DNA of 64,000 bases from assembly GCF_004770475.1 (NCBI RefSeq), contig NZ_RQHK01000017.1:124001-188000 (forward strand), in the 5' to 3' direction. This document shows, in pieces, positions 45,925-54,328 of this stretch. The stretch is from Leptospira mtsangambouensis. GTDB lineage: Bacteria > Spirochaetota > Leptospiria > Leptospirales > Leptospiraceae. Under the pieces are notes generated by a model that was given only the letters and a program-made list of their open reading frames with translations, was not told the origin of the DNA and did not search any database. The first letter of the stretch is position 1. Each line of letters begins with the position of its first letter. Position numbers and translations under genes: made by a program.

Positions 45925-47052
45925 TTAGGTTGATTGGGAACTTTCATTAAATGAGTTTCTAAATTGTATCGGAGAGAGATTAGTTTTTATTTTAAAGAGT
46001 CTGCTAAAATATTGTGGGTATTCAAAACCCAATTGAATGGCGATTTCATTTACAGATAGGGATGTCGTAGATAATTTTTCTTTTGCCCGCTCTATGATCC
46101 AGCTATGAATGTGTTGTTGCGTATTTTGACCTGTAATCGTTTTCAACATATCGCTTAAATAATTGGGCGAAACATTTAATCGGAAGGAAAGATATTTTAC
46201 AGTGGGAAGTCCTAGTTGTTGAATCTTGTTTGTATCAAAGTATTCATTCAGTAAACTTTCCAATCGGATAAGAAGATCATCGTTACTGTGTTTGCGAGTA
46301 ATAAATTGTCTATTATAAAACCTGTTAGAATAATTAAGTAATAATTCAATATGGGAAATCATTACATCTTGGCTAAACTTATCTATAGGAGATAAATATT
46401 CATGTTGGATGTTTTTCATAATAGAATCGATTACGGCCTCTTCCTTTTCTGATAAATGAAGGGCTTCATGAACATCGCAAGAAAGAAAACCATAACTTTT
46501 TATACGTTTTGCTAAATCATAGTTCCTGATAAAATCTGCGTGAAAGATAAGAAACCAACCAGATAATTCAGAAAAATCTGTAGTTTCATCAGAGGAAAAT
46601 ACTTGTTTGGGGGAACTCAGTGCCATCATACCTTCACTGAAATCGTAGTTTTGTCTTCCATAACGAATTGTTCCTTTTATGTTTTTTTTGATCGAGATCA
46701 TATAAAAATCATAAACAAATTTATTTCCGAGTAGGAAGGAGTCTACTTTGCTACCAGCTAATTCGGTTATACTGACTAGAGGATGTTGTGGTTTGGGATC
46801 AAGCCTATGCAGATAATAAAGATCAATATAGTCGGTGCCTAAGTTTTTGAGGGACCGTTCGATTGCTTTTTTGATATACTCTGGCCTACCATTGATTTGC
46901 CAAGTGAGTTGGTCATTTTCATCGATCTCATAACCGAACTTAGTTGCTATGATATATGAATTTCGATTCCCTTTGATCGCTTTAGCTACCAATCTTTCAA
47001 TTTCTAAAGGACCGTAATTATTCATCCCGCCAATTTTGTCATTCCCATACAA
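45925..47052 (-). pseudogene. Chimeric frame: aldo/keto reductase fragment fused to AraC regulator
   Basis: One 375-codon frame holds two unrelated pieces. Residues about 12-86 match the interior of an aldo/keto reductase (NNYGPLEIERLVAKAIKG, SYIIATKFGYE, RPEYIKKAIERSLKNLGTDYIDLYYLHRLDP). From about 87 it becomes an AraC-family regulator (KPQHPLVSITEL, FDFY-type cupin, then HTH from about 275: KYLSFRLNVSPNYLSDMLKTITG, VNEIAIQLGFEYPQYFSRLFK). The reductase loses about 230 C-terminal residues and the regulator its first 20 or so, as expected from a deletion joining neighbouring genes in frame. The only start is a poor TTG, and the genuine reductase start is in another frame, so expression of the regulator is doubtful. 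Confidence 0.8.
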
Positions 47053-47117
47053 CCGAGTCCTTCGATGGGAACGGTAAGGCCTTGGTTTCCTAAATTGATT
47101 TTTCTTATCGTTGTCAT
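47022..47117 (-). pseudogene. 5' remnant of the aldo/keto reductase gene
   Basis: ATG 47117 opens a 31-codon frame with the classic reductase N-terminus (MTTIRKINLGNQGLTVP, then EGLGCMGMTK), stopping at TGA 47022-47024. The continuing reductase sequence (YGPLEIERLV) is in the next frame, and the roughly 30 residues that should separate them are missing. So an internal deletion with frameshift, in addition to the 3' deletion, has destroyed the gene. Confidence 0.78.
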
Positions 47118-47279
47118 AGATAAAGTATCATCGCAAACGAATGGAGATACAATAGAAATTCAAATTCAAGCAGTATACGAATTCAGTATAATTGTATACA
47201 AAATGGGTTGGAGGGGTTTAGAAAAGTTTAGAGTGATGTAGAATCATTTATCAAAAGATTCTATATTCCATTAGAGATT

Positions 47280-48155
47280 TTAAAGATCCGAACTTGATTC
47301 TTTAGATTCTAACAATGGTTCATACATCATCCAAGCCGTATTTTCAGTTACCAACTCATCTTTCAAAATTTCTTTTGTATCTTTTGAAATCTTTTTTCTC
47401 CGTATCACGTTTCTTCTTGTATATCCACCCCAAGGTTCTGCATGAAAACCATGATAAGATTCATACACTTGGTAAAAAAAAGGAAATTCTAAGTCGGAAA
47501 GCCATTCTCCTTTTAACAAGTCATCCTCAATCCATAGATGCAAAACAAAGGGTTGATTGGTTGTATTTTTAATTTGTAGATCAATATAGTTATAAGACAA
47601 AGTGGCCCCTGATCCAAAGGGAAGAGTTCTTTCTGAATCGGGAAAAATATCAAAACTATGACGCCATCTCTCTTTGACTTCTAGTGGACTGTGCAAAGTC
47701 ATCCAATAGATTAGGTTGGCCATTTGGCAAAGTCCACCGCCCGTTCGTTCGATAAAACTTCCGTTGCGTAATTGCATTCCAGGCAAATACCCTTTTTTTT
47801 TGGTTGGTTTGCCCACCAAATACCAAAACGAAAATACTTGGTTGGGTGCCAGGAGAATGCCATCTAACTTTGAAATGGCGATATTTAGATTTACCCTTTT
47901 ATTTTCTTGGAGATACATAGGTACATTTTTTAGTTTGCGGTAAATGGGCGACGAATGCTTAAAAATAGAAACAGGAAAACGTTCCTGCATTTCCTGAATT
48001 GAGATTTTTGTCGTAGCAAAAAACTTTCGTTCCAAAAACCAAATTAAGTAACGTTTCCACTGGAAATAAATCTTTCCAAAAAACAAACGTAAGGTCCCGC
48101 GATGCACTTTCTCATTCATCCCAAGGATCGGTATTTTTCTGAATCTAAAGACCAT
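47280..48155 (-). CDS. VanW family protein
   Basis: This protein of about 291 residues has the VanW domain: LNIAISKLDGILLAPNQVFSFW, GYLPGMQLRNG, then RTGGGLCQMANLIYWMTLHSPLEVKERWRHSFD and PFGSGATLSYNYIDLQIKN. The GGGLCQ and GATL..Y-DL segments are the family hallmark. The biochemical role is unsettled; links are to cell-envelope polysaccharide or peptidoglycan. ATG 48155 is preferred, since the longer open frame would overlap the upstream membrane-protein gene by 83 bases; from this start the overlap is 11 bases, indicating coupling. It is not accompanied by vanHAX or vanRS. Confidence 0.82.
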   Translation of the reverse strand: MVFRFRKIPILGMNEKVHRGTLRLFFGKIYFQWKRYLIWFLERKFFATTKISIQEMQERFPVSIFKHSSPIYRKLKNVPMYLQENKRVNLNIAISKLDGILLAPNQVFSFWYLVGKPTKKKGYLPGMQLRNGSFIERTGGGLCQMANLIYWMTLHSPLEVKERWRHSFDIFPDSERTLPFGSGATLSYNYIDLQIKNTTNQPFVLHLWIEDDLLKGEWLSDLEFPFFYQVYESYHGFHAEPWGGYTRRNVIRRKKISKDTKEILKDELVTENTAWMMYEPLLESKESSSDL

Positions 48156-49491
48156 TGGAATGTTTTCTCTTAATAAAATTTGGACGTTCTTTGTAAGGAT
48201 TTTTCCAAGACTTGGCAATGGATACAAGTTTCGAATTTCTATTTTCCAACCATGACCGGTAACGTTTCCAGTCCTTTTCTAAAACCAGTTGGTATTCACC
48301 CAAAGGTTGGATGAAGGAAAAAAATGGGATTTTGTTTTCATCTTTACTCGAGAGTAAATTCTCATATCGGATTCCATATACGGCTCGATAAATTTCTGTA
48401 CCTTGGGGTAATTCAGAAATGGCTTTTGTATCTGGCTCGAAAGAAAGACAATCTTTCCGAAACTGAAAATGATAGTATTCACAAAAACCGTGGTGCGCGA
48501 TAAGCAAACCATTGTTTGGTACTGAAGCCATTGATTCTCCCGGAATCCACATTTGTTCATAAGAATATCGAAATGAATTTGGATTAGTAAAAATAGTAAA
48601 AATCCAAAGTCCAGTACTGACCGTCCAAACCAAAATCTGAAATCCATTCCACTGACTAAAAATTTGAGTGAGAAGAATCAAACTCAAAAGAATTCGGTAT
48701 TGTATATCAGCAAAGTGGAAAATAGGAAGTATAAGTAAAAACCCAAAAAAGGCCAATGCCCTTCGCATTTTTTTAAATTTGGATTCTGATTTTCCAAATA
48801 CCAAAAAAAACCAATCCCAAAGAATTCCAAAACCAGCTAACGCAAATGCTGCGGACAAAGGAAATATTTCTTTACCACTATAAAACCTTCCACTTGGATC
48901 TTCTGGGAAAAAAAAGAGGAGGAGGCAAACCAAACAAAAAAACACTGGATAGAATTTTTCTGGAATCTGGTACAGAACAAGAACACCCAAACCAAGAAGA
49001 GCCACCATAGGGTGAAACCAAAAAGCAAATATAAAAAACATCCCAGAGGCAATCCATCGCAGTCGGAATCGAAACAATGTAAAAGCAAAAGATGGAGATG
49101 ATGTTGGTGATGGTGTTTTTGAGAATAATGATGATATTGTTGGGATGGGAAAAGAGAATCCAAAACTAAGAATCAAAAAACCCAATGCCCAACTTTGTTT
49201 GGGATATAAAAAACTTAAAACAAATACCAAAATACTGGGAATGAAATTGATTTTTGGGTTTGAGATTTCAATTACAGAAAAAACCAAATGCCTAGCAAAA
49301 AAGAGAGAAGTGACAAGCCAAACAGAAGTTAGTATCTGGAAAAATAATAGAGTTTCATCGCTAACCCCAAATATCTGAAACAAAAAAGCGACAATATGGA
49401 ATACAGGTGAATTGTCTGGTGAATGCAATTTCCCCGATTCTAAAAGGGAAATTGCTTGGACACCATACCAATAAATATCCTTGCCGAACAA
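48145..49491 (-). CDS. Multi-pass membrane protein, glycosyltransferase-like
   Basis: This 448-residue protein has about 11 predicted helices and no firm family; topology resembles GT-C sugar transferases and the protein at 11413-12852. It opens with a TTG start only two codons after the upstream stop, in the same frame, and its first residues (FGKDIYWYGVQAISLL) look like a first periplasmic loop. So the expected N-terminal anchor helix seems to be missing. A soluble C-terminal part carries paired cysteines (HHGFCEYYHFQFRKDCLSF). It overlaps VanW by 11 bases and is co-directional with the lipoprotein upstream, so these three genes probably form an envelope-related operon. Confidence 0.6.
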   Translation of the reverse strand: MFGKDIYWYGVQAISLLESGKLHSPDNSPVFHIVAFLFQIFGVSDETLLFFQILTSVWLVTSLFFARHLVFSVIEISNPKINFIPSILVFVLSFLYPKQSWALGFLILSFGFSFPIPTISSLFSKTPSPTSSPSFAFTLFRFRLRWIASGMFFIFAFWFHPMVALLGLGVLVLYQIPEKFYPVFFCLVCLLLFFFPEDPSGRFYSGKEIFPLSAAFALAGFGILWDWFFLVFGKSESKFKKMRRALAFFGFLLILPIFHFADIQYRILLSLILLTQIFSQWNGFQILVWTVSTGLWIFTIFTNPNSFRYSYEQMWIPGESMASVPNNGLLIAHHGFCEYYHFQFRKDCLSFEPDTKAISELPQGTEIYRAVYGIRYENLLSSKDENKIPFFSFIQPLGEYQLVLEKDWKRYRSWLENRNSKLVSIAKSWKNPYKERPNFIKRKHSNGL

Positions 49492-49497
49492 AGGAAT

Positions 49498-50790
49498 TTA
49501 GTCTGTGATTTGGACTTTTTTGCCAATCATCTGCAATCCTCTTGCCGACTTTTTAACTGTGAGTGTATCACCAAAAATAACTGTCGATTTTTCTTCTGTG
49601 GTTTCTGCATAAGGACTATTGGAATCTAAACTTTGTGTGACAACTTTATGGTCCCTTCCAAAAATTTTAATTTTAGCTTCCGTAGGTGAAGCATCAAGTA
49701 AAACCCAATTGCCATCTAATACTCGTTTTTCGGACACATCATCTTTCCAGATCACAAAAGAACCATTAGAACGAAATACATAATCCAAACGACCTTCCGA
49801 TACATCCCCAAAAACTGCTTTATTTACAAATCCAGAAAGGATGGTATTTTTTGTTTTCGAAAGAACTGACTTTTTAAACTCATCAGCATTTTTATCAACG
49901 ACAGTGAATCGTTTTCCTTTTTCACCAAGTAAGATGATTTCTGCGACGACAGTGTCTTTCCAAGTTTTTCCTGGTCGAACTTTTTGGATGGTGAATGTAA
50001 ATTTTTTCCCTGATATTGTTTTTGGGAAAAAAATCCTTTGCCCACCTTGTTTGTCAGCAATTTTGATCGGAAAAGAGTCTGATTCATTAGATACCGTTAA
50101 CTCTGTCACCGACCCATTTTTATAAAACAAAGCATCTAATCTTTGATAACCGTTAAATATTTCCAATCCTGATAAATCAATGTTGTCTTCTAATTCAATT
50201 TGAAAAGATTCACCTTCTCCATTTTCTTTTGCACCTTCTACCCAAGCAAAATCGATACTACCATCAAACAAACTATAGGCGGGATAATTTGGAAGTGTAC
50301 TGCTAGCAGTCACTTGACCCGTAATCGGTTCAGGATACAATACATCTAATTTTTTTCCATTTTGGAAAAAGGAAACAGTTTTGATACCATTTCCAGAGTC
50401 TGGTAATAAGTAAATGACATGAACTCCGCTTGATCTTATTTTTTTGGGAGTTTCTTTAGTGCAGTCAAAATTAGTCGCATAACTGCCGTCCTTATAAAAG
50501 GCAACATATCCTTTTTTTTCTTGGCATTCGATAGAAATTTCAGTAAAAAAAGCGCGGCCGTCTGTTTTTCCAGGTTGGTTCCATTTGGCACCATTGGAGA
50601 AAAAAATCGTGATTCCATCGAGGCTGGATTCTGGTTTCCAATGTTTGCCAGAGATGAATACATTGATAGGGCTTGTGCCATCAGCAGAAGAAGCTGCTTG
50701 GATTCTTTCTATGACAATGGAATTTTCAATCGGACTATTTTTACAAAATAGAACAAGAAAAACCAAAAGTGTTAGGATTATTTTTTTCAA
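49498..50790 (-). CDS. Lipoprotein with discoidin-like (NADase-type) glycan-binding domain
   Basis: This 430-residue predicted lipoprotein has signal MKKIILTLLVFLVLFC (C16). A beta-rich first domain is followed at about 155-290 by a galactose-binding-like domain, with YSLFDGSIDFAWVEGAKENGEGESFQIEL, NGYQRLDALFYKNGSVTELTV and KTWKDTVVAEIILLG. This pattern fits the NADase-type glycan-binding/discoidin group. The C-terminal part (about 330-430) is another small beta domain. Probably outer-membrane or surface-attached. Its TAA is in frame with, and two codons before, the TTG start of the next gene. Confidence 0.7.
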   Translation of the reverse strand: MKKIILTLLVFLVLFCKNSPIENSIVIERIQAASSADGTSPINVFISGKHWKPESSLDGITIFFSNGAKWNQPGKTDGRAFFTEISIECQEKKGYVAFYKDGSYATNFDCTKETPKKIRSSGVHVIYLLPDSGNGIKTVSFFQNGKKLDVLYPEPITGQVTASSTLPNYPAYSLFDGSIDFAWVEGAKENGEGESFQIELEDNIDLSGLEIFNGYQRLDALFYKNGSVTELTVSNESDSFPIKIADKQGGQRIFFPKTISGKKFTFTIQKVRPGKTWKDTVVAEIILLGEKGKRFTVVDKNADEFKKSVLSKTKNTILSGFVNKAVFGDVSEGRLDYVFRSNGSFVIWKDDVSEKRVLDGNWVLLDASPTEAKIKIFGRDHKVVTQSLDSNSPYAETTEEKSTVIFGDTLTVKKSARGLQMIGKKVQITD

Positions 50791-50861
50791 AGGTTGTACC
50801 TCGACAGATACAAAGAATCCAAAACGCTTTCGGCTTAGACAAGTAAAAAATTGACCTGATC

Positions 50862-51176
50862 TTAGATCATTCCGCCAAATACTTTTTTTATTTCTTCACT
50901 TCGCATAGCACCTGAAATGCGATGAATCTCTTTTCCATTTTTGAACAAAATCATTGTAGGGATTCCTGTGATACCATATCTGCCTGCAATGTCTTGTTTT
51001 TCATCCGTATTGATTTTGATCACCGAAACTTTCCCCTTCCAGTCTTTTGCCAATTTTTCCAATTCTGGAGCCACCATTTGACAAGGACCACACCAAGGAG
51101 CCCAAAAATCCACAAGGATCGGTTTGTCATGTGTTTGTACCAACTCTTCAAAACTTTTAGGTAAATTTTCCGACAT
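50862..51176 (-). CDS. trxA: Thioredoxin
   Basis: This 104-residue cytosolic thiol-disulfide oxidoreductase has the active site WAPWCGPCQM and the cis-proline segment GITGIPTMILFKNG. KINTDEKQDIAGRYG and a C-terminal helix EEIKKVFG complete the fold. ATG 51176 is chosen because AGGAG lies eight bases upstream; a GTG three codons earlier would overlap that site. It is reduced by thioredoxin reductase and supplies electrons to ribonucleotide reductase and peroxiredoxins. A perfect inverted repeat sits upstream within the likely promoter. Confidence 0.93.
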   Translation of the reverse strand: MSENLPKSFEELVQTHDKPILVDFWAPWCGPCQMVAPELEKLAKDWKGKVSVIKINTDEKQDIAGRYGITGIPTMILFKNGKEIHRISGAMRSEEIKKVFGGMI

Positions 51177-51201
51177 AAATTTCACTCCTATGGTTTAGAC
51201 A

Positions 51202-51223
51202 CATATACCCTGCCAGGTATATG
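51202..51223. promoter_or_regulatory. Inverted repeat upstream of trxA
   Basis: CATATACC (51202-51209) and GGTATATG (51216-51223) form a perfect 8-6-8 inverted repeat starting 26 bases before the trxA ATG, in promoter or leader position. It could be an operator for a redox regulator or a short mRNA hairpin. Confidence 0.45.
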
Positions 51224-51374
51224 GAAATTGTCGAAATTTTTTACCTAACCCTTACTATTTTTAGGATTGAATCGAACTAATTTGTACTTCAATTTTGTAT
51301 CCTTATAAAAATACTAAATATAAAGAATCAGTAGACAGACTCTGAAGAAACATTGATCTTAAAACGCAGATTCA

Positions 51375-51941
51375 ATGAAAGTTGTCTTACCCAAACACAT
51401 AGGTTCTGAAGAAATCCGTCAGTTTTTTATGACTCACGGCAAAACCATCAAACTAAAGAAAAAAGAATATTTTGCTAAAAAGGGAATTCCTTTATTTAGC
51501 GTTGGTTTGGTTGTCAGTGGTGGATTCAAACTCATTTATAAACATGGAAAAAAGGAATGGATCAAATCCTTTATCTTCGAAGATGGACTTTTGGGAAGTT
51601 TACCAAGTGTCTTGGAAAACCAACCCATTCCCTATTCCATCATTGCAATAGAACCAAGTGAAGTGATTGTATTAACAAAAAACGAATTCAAATCTAAAAT
51701 GGAAAAAGAAAACGGATATGAAAATTTTCTCATCCAATTCCTTTCGAAATTGTATTTAAAAAAGGAAGAACGTGTTGCTGATTTTTTACTCTTTGAACCG
51801 GAAAAAAGATACAAAAAATTCATTCAGGAATATTCTCATGTTTTGGATCGAATTTCCCAAATAGACCAAGCTGCCTATTTGGGTATTACAAACGTAGCAC
51901 TCAGCCGGATCAAAAAGAGAATTTTTTTAAAGAATCCTTAA
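51375..51941 (+). CDS. Crp/Fnr-family transcriptional regulator
   Basis: This 188-residue regulator has an N-terminal cyclic-nucleotide-binding-like beta-roll (about 20-115: GKTIKLKKKEYFAKKG, FSVGLVVSGGFKLIYKHGKKE, FEDGLLGSLPSVL). A dimer helix and a short C-terminal HTH (about 160-185: DQAAYLGITNVALSRIKKRIF) follow. There is no Fnr cysteine cluster, and the phosphate-binding Arg/Ser signature of true Crp is not evident, so the effector is unknown. It converges with the PfpI-family gene, overlapping by 32 bases. It is divergent from trxA, about 200 bases away. Confidence 0.83.
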   Translation: MKVVLPKHIGSEEIRQFFMTHGKTIKLKKKEYFAKKGIPLFSVGLVVSGGFKLIYKHGKKEWIKSFIFEDGLLGSLPSVLENQPIPYSIIAIEPSEVIVLTKNEFKSKMEKENGYENFLIQFLSKLYLKKEERVADFLLFEPEKRYKKFIQEYSHVLDRISQIDQAAYLGITNVALSRIKKRIFLKNP

Positions 51942-52731
51942 GTGCATCAAAATACAGTTTGGTGAACTCTTCTCCCGAGAAGGGGTTTTGTGAAGTGACT
52001 AAGTTTCTATCTCTTGTGGCATATCCACTTGCCGGAAATATAGAAGATTCATATATCATTCCGCGTTCTTTTAATAAATCCGAAATTTTTCTAACTTTAG
52101 GTTTTCCTTTCATCACAAATGTTTCGATAAACCATTCTTCTATTTTTGTAACAGAGTTTACATGATAACCCTGGAACAAAAATCCTTCTCCCTTAGAACC
52201 AGAAGGAAGTGTGAGTAACAAAGCCGGTGCATGGCAAACGAGACCAATGGTTTTTTTCTGTTCTTGAAATCTTGAAAGTAAAATGGGAAGATTTCTATCA
52301 TACAACAAGTCAGTCATCAAACCTTGTCCTCCAGGAATGAGTAACCCGATATAACTTTGATTATTTTTAATAGCCAATTCGAGTGTCATTGGGTTTTGGA
52401 AAGAAGAGAGTGAAGTTAAAAAACGAATGGCTTCTTCTTTTTCTTCTGTAGAGTTCCAATATTTATCTTTTAAACTTTCTGGATCAAGTGTAACCTTTTT
52501 GCCATTTGGTGTGGCAAACTCCAAGTCAAAACCGGATTGGTTCAAATGAATGGAAGGATGGGCGAGTTCGTTTAGAAACACTCCTGTAGGGTGTTTTTGA
52601 TTTTCATCTAACAAAAGTGTACTAGCAGCACTCATGACAATTAAAACTTTTGGTTTTGGTTCTGACTTTGCAAAAAGAGAAAATTGAAATACTACCATAG
52701 AAATAATCAATATGATTGGCATTCGGATCAT
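51910..52731 (-). CDS. DJ-1/PfpI family protein with export signal
   Basis: This protein of about 273 residues in the type 1 glutamine amidotransferase-like (Hsp31/DJ-1/PfpI) superfamily has the nucleophile cysteine in GLVCHAPALLL. The conserved IGLLIPGGQGLMTDLL and FASASGYATRDR-like ending (PASGYATRDRNLVTSQNPFSGEEF) are also present. Members act as glyoxalases, deglycases or holdase chaperones. The start MIRMPIILIISMVVFQF gives a clean signal peptide ending near FAKS, so the protein is probably periplasmic; the frame is open to 52839, but that would place 36 extra residues before the signal. Its 3' end overlaps the convergent Crp-like gene by 32 bases. Confidence 0.75.
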   Translation of the reverse strand: MIRMPIILIISMVVFQFSLFAKSEPKPKVLIVMSAASTLLLDENQKHPTGVFLNELAHPSIHLNQSGFDLEFATPNGKKVTLDPESLKDKYWNSTEEKEEAIRFLTSLSSFQNPMTLELAIKNNQSYIGLLIPGGQGLMTDLLYDRNLPILLSRFQEQKKTIGLVCHAPALLLTLPSGSKGEGFLFQGYHVNSVTKIEEWFIETFVMKGKPKVRKISDLLKERGMIYESSIFPASGYATRDRNLVTSQNPFSGEEFTKLYFDALKDSLKKFSF

Positions 52732-52911
52732 TTCAAAAAACGTAAAACGACAGGGTTCGATTCGTTTTAAAATCTGGTAATAGGAAAGTAAAAAATAGTT
52801 TTGGTTTGGATTCGGATTCTGCATGGTCATGACTCTCAAAAGTTAGATTTGATGAGTCCTCTACCTAAATGATAAGGACTCTTCTAATAGAGGTCAAAAA
52901 TCATTAACTTA

Positions 52912-52931
52912 TTTTTAACTTAAGTTAAAAA
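52912..52931. promoter_or_regulatory. 20-base perfect palindrome upstream of the PfpI gene
   Basis: TTTTTAACTTAAGTTAAAAA is self-complementary over its whole length and lies between the MBL hydrolase stop and the PfpI gene. A GAGTCC/GGACTC inverted repeat sits about 50 bases closer to PfpI. It may be an operator, or a weak two-way terminator because of its flanking T/A runs. Confidence 0.4.
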
Positions 52932-53004
52932 CTTACAAAATAAGATTTCGTAAACAATCAGATGATACGATGTTTCGAATCTAGGAAGGAATCAACTTTT
53001 GTAT

Positions 53005-54036
53005 CTAAAACAGATCGATGGTTTCAAAACCTTGTAACAACTTAACTTCTATTTTTTCTTTTTCTGTTCTTTTTAAAATCGATTTCATATTGGCATCAAA
53101 ATCATCTCCCAACTGAAGATTGGGTTCCAGTGGTTCCGAGAGTGGTTTGAAAAAATTATCCCAATGTACGGGAATCAATAGTTTGGGTTTTAGTGTCTGA
53201 ACATTTTGTTTGTAAAACTCATCTTGGAATAAAACCGGTTGCAAAGAAAGTTGAGCAATTCCTAAAAATAAAACATCTGCTTGTAACTTGTCCAAGACTC
53301 CTTCTATAAAGTTTGTACTACTTTTGATGAAAATTTTATTTTTCCCATGTTGGATGAAAAAATCAAAAGTTCCACCTTCAATAAAGTCCAATGCTTTTAC
53401 CGGTTGGACGAGAGGAGTTTCAATGTTTGGATGGTTTGGATCTGTTGCATTTGTTTTTCCAAAAATACGGAAAGGTGGAGTGTGTTTGGATTCCAATACG
53501 GTAACGGTAAACTTTCCGATGGCGATTGGTTTTCCTGTTACAAACTTTTGCATTTGATCAGTCGGTAACCCAGCTCCAGTTCCTACATTAAGAGTAGAGG
53601 AAGAACCATACAATTTTGCTTTTGTTAGTTTTGCCACAAGCGGTGCATCCATGACGTGATCATAATGAGAATGACAGACAAAAATGGCACCAAGCCGATT
53701 GATCTTTGCTCTTTCGATGACTGACAAAACGGTCTTAGGATCAGATTCAATTTTGGAAAAAGCAGTTTTCCATAAGGATGGTCTAGAAAAAAATCCATCG
53801 GTTAAAATTTGAGTTTCACCATCATCTAACAGAATTGAAGAAGTTCCTAAAAACGTAGCACGGAGTTTTCCTTTTGGAATGGGATTCGTTTTACTGTCAT
53901 GAGGAAAGTAAGAATCATAATGATTTAGATTTCCTGAAGGACGAAAGGCACAATGAGAAGAAAAAAGAATGAGTGATACAAAAAATGGAAATCCAAAAAA
54001 TCTTTGGGGATGAAATGAATTGGTTCGGTCTAGCAT
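53005..54036 (-). CDS. MBL-fold metallo-hydrolase lipoprotein (UlaG/NAPE-PLD-like)
   Basis: This 343-residue protein of the metallo-beta-lactamase fold has an N-terminal signal ending in SSHC, a possible lipobox. Metal-binding motifs are FVCHSHYDHVMD (HxHxDH), the later histidine in TVLESKHTPPF, and IPVHWDNFFKPL near the end. The L.G.SSILL.DG..ILTD start of the fold is typical of the Lactamase_B_2 group, which includes phosphodiesterases and lactonases. ATG 54036 is preferred over the open TTG three codons upstream. Substrate unknown; exported location inferred. Confidence 0.78.
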   Translation of the reverse strand: MLDRTNSFHPQRFFGFPFFVSLILFSSHCAFRPSGNLNHYDSYFPHDSKTNPIPKGKLRATFLGTSSILLDDGETQILTDGFFSRPSLWKTAFSKIESDPKTVLSVIERAKINRLGAIFVCHSHYDHVMDAPLVAKLTKAKLYGSSSTLNVGTGAGLPTDQMQKFVTGKPIAIGKFTVTVLESKHTPPFRIFGKTNATDPNHPNIETPLVQPVKALDFIEGGTFDFFIQHGKNKIFIKSSTNFIEGVLDKLQADVLFLGIAQLSLQPVLFQDEFYKQNVQTLKPKLLIPVHWDNFFKPLSEPLEPNLQLGDDFDANMKSILKRTEKEKIEVKLLQGFETIDLF

Positions 54037-54099
54037 AACCACCAAAATGAAAAACTAAAAAATCGTTATGGCAAACCATTTCTAGTTTTGAAGTCGATT

Positions 54100-54214
54100 G
54101 GATCGCAAGCGAGAGGGATTTGGAGGACTTGGTCTCTGGTGGGCACAAAGTGCACATCCAGAGACGGGAGCGAACGCGGACTCCGGAAAAACCCGGGCCC
54201 ACTGGGCCTCGCCC
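54100..54214 (-). repeat. Dispersed G+C-rich element, divergent copy D, with hairpin
   Basis: Read on the minus strand it starts GGGCGAGGCC and shares the CGCTCCCGTCTC-hairpin-GAGACCAAG architecture with copy B, followed by ATCCCT. The hairpin stem is GTCTCTGG (54132-54139) with CCAGAGAC (54158-54165), with an inner GCAC/GTGC. It lies between the MBL hydrolase and the SDR reductase, which are divergent. Confidence 0.65.
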
Positions 54215-54328
54215 AAAAAAGAACAAATGAAAATGAAGGGTTCTTGGTTCGATAAAATTTGGATTTGGTTTTACTGGTTTCGCTGGATTTGTTTGCGATA
54301 GAGATCGGAACTTAGTCTAAAATTCAAT

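Noticed and set aside
41459..48227. VanX-type and VanW-type genes in one region as a glycopeptide-resistance cluster
   Set aside because: They are 5 kb apart, with unrelated genes between, and no vanH, vanA, vanR or vanS is seen; each is a common stand-alone envelope gene.
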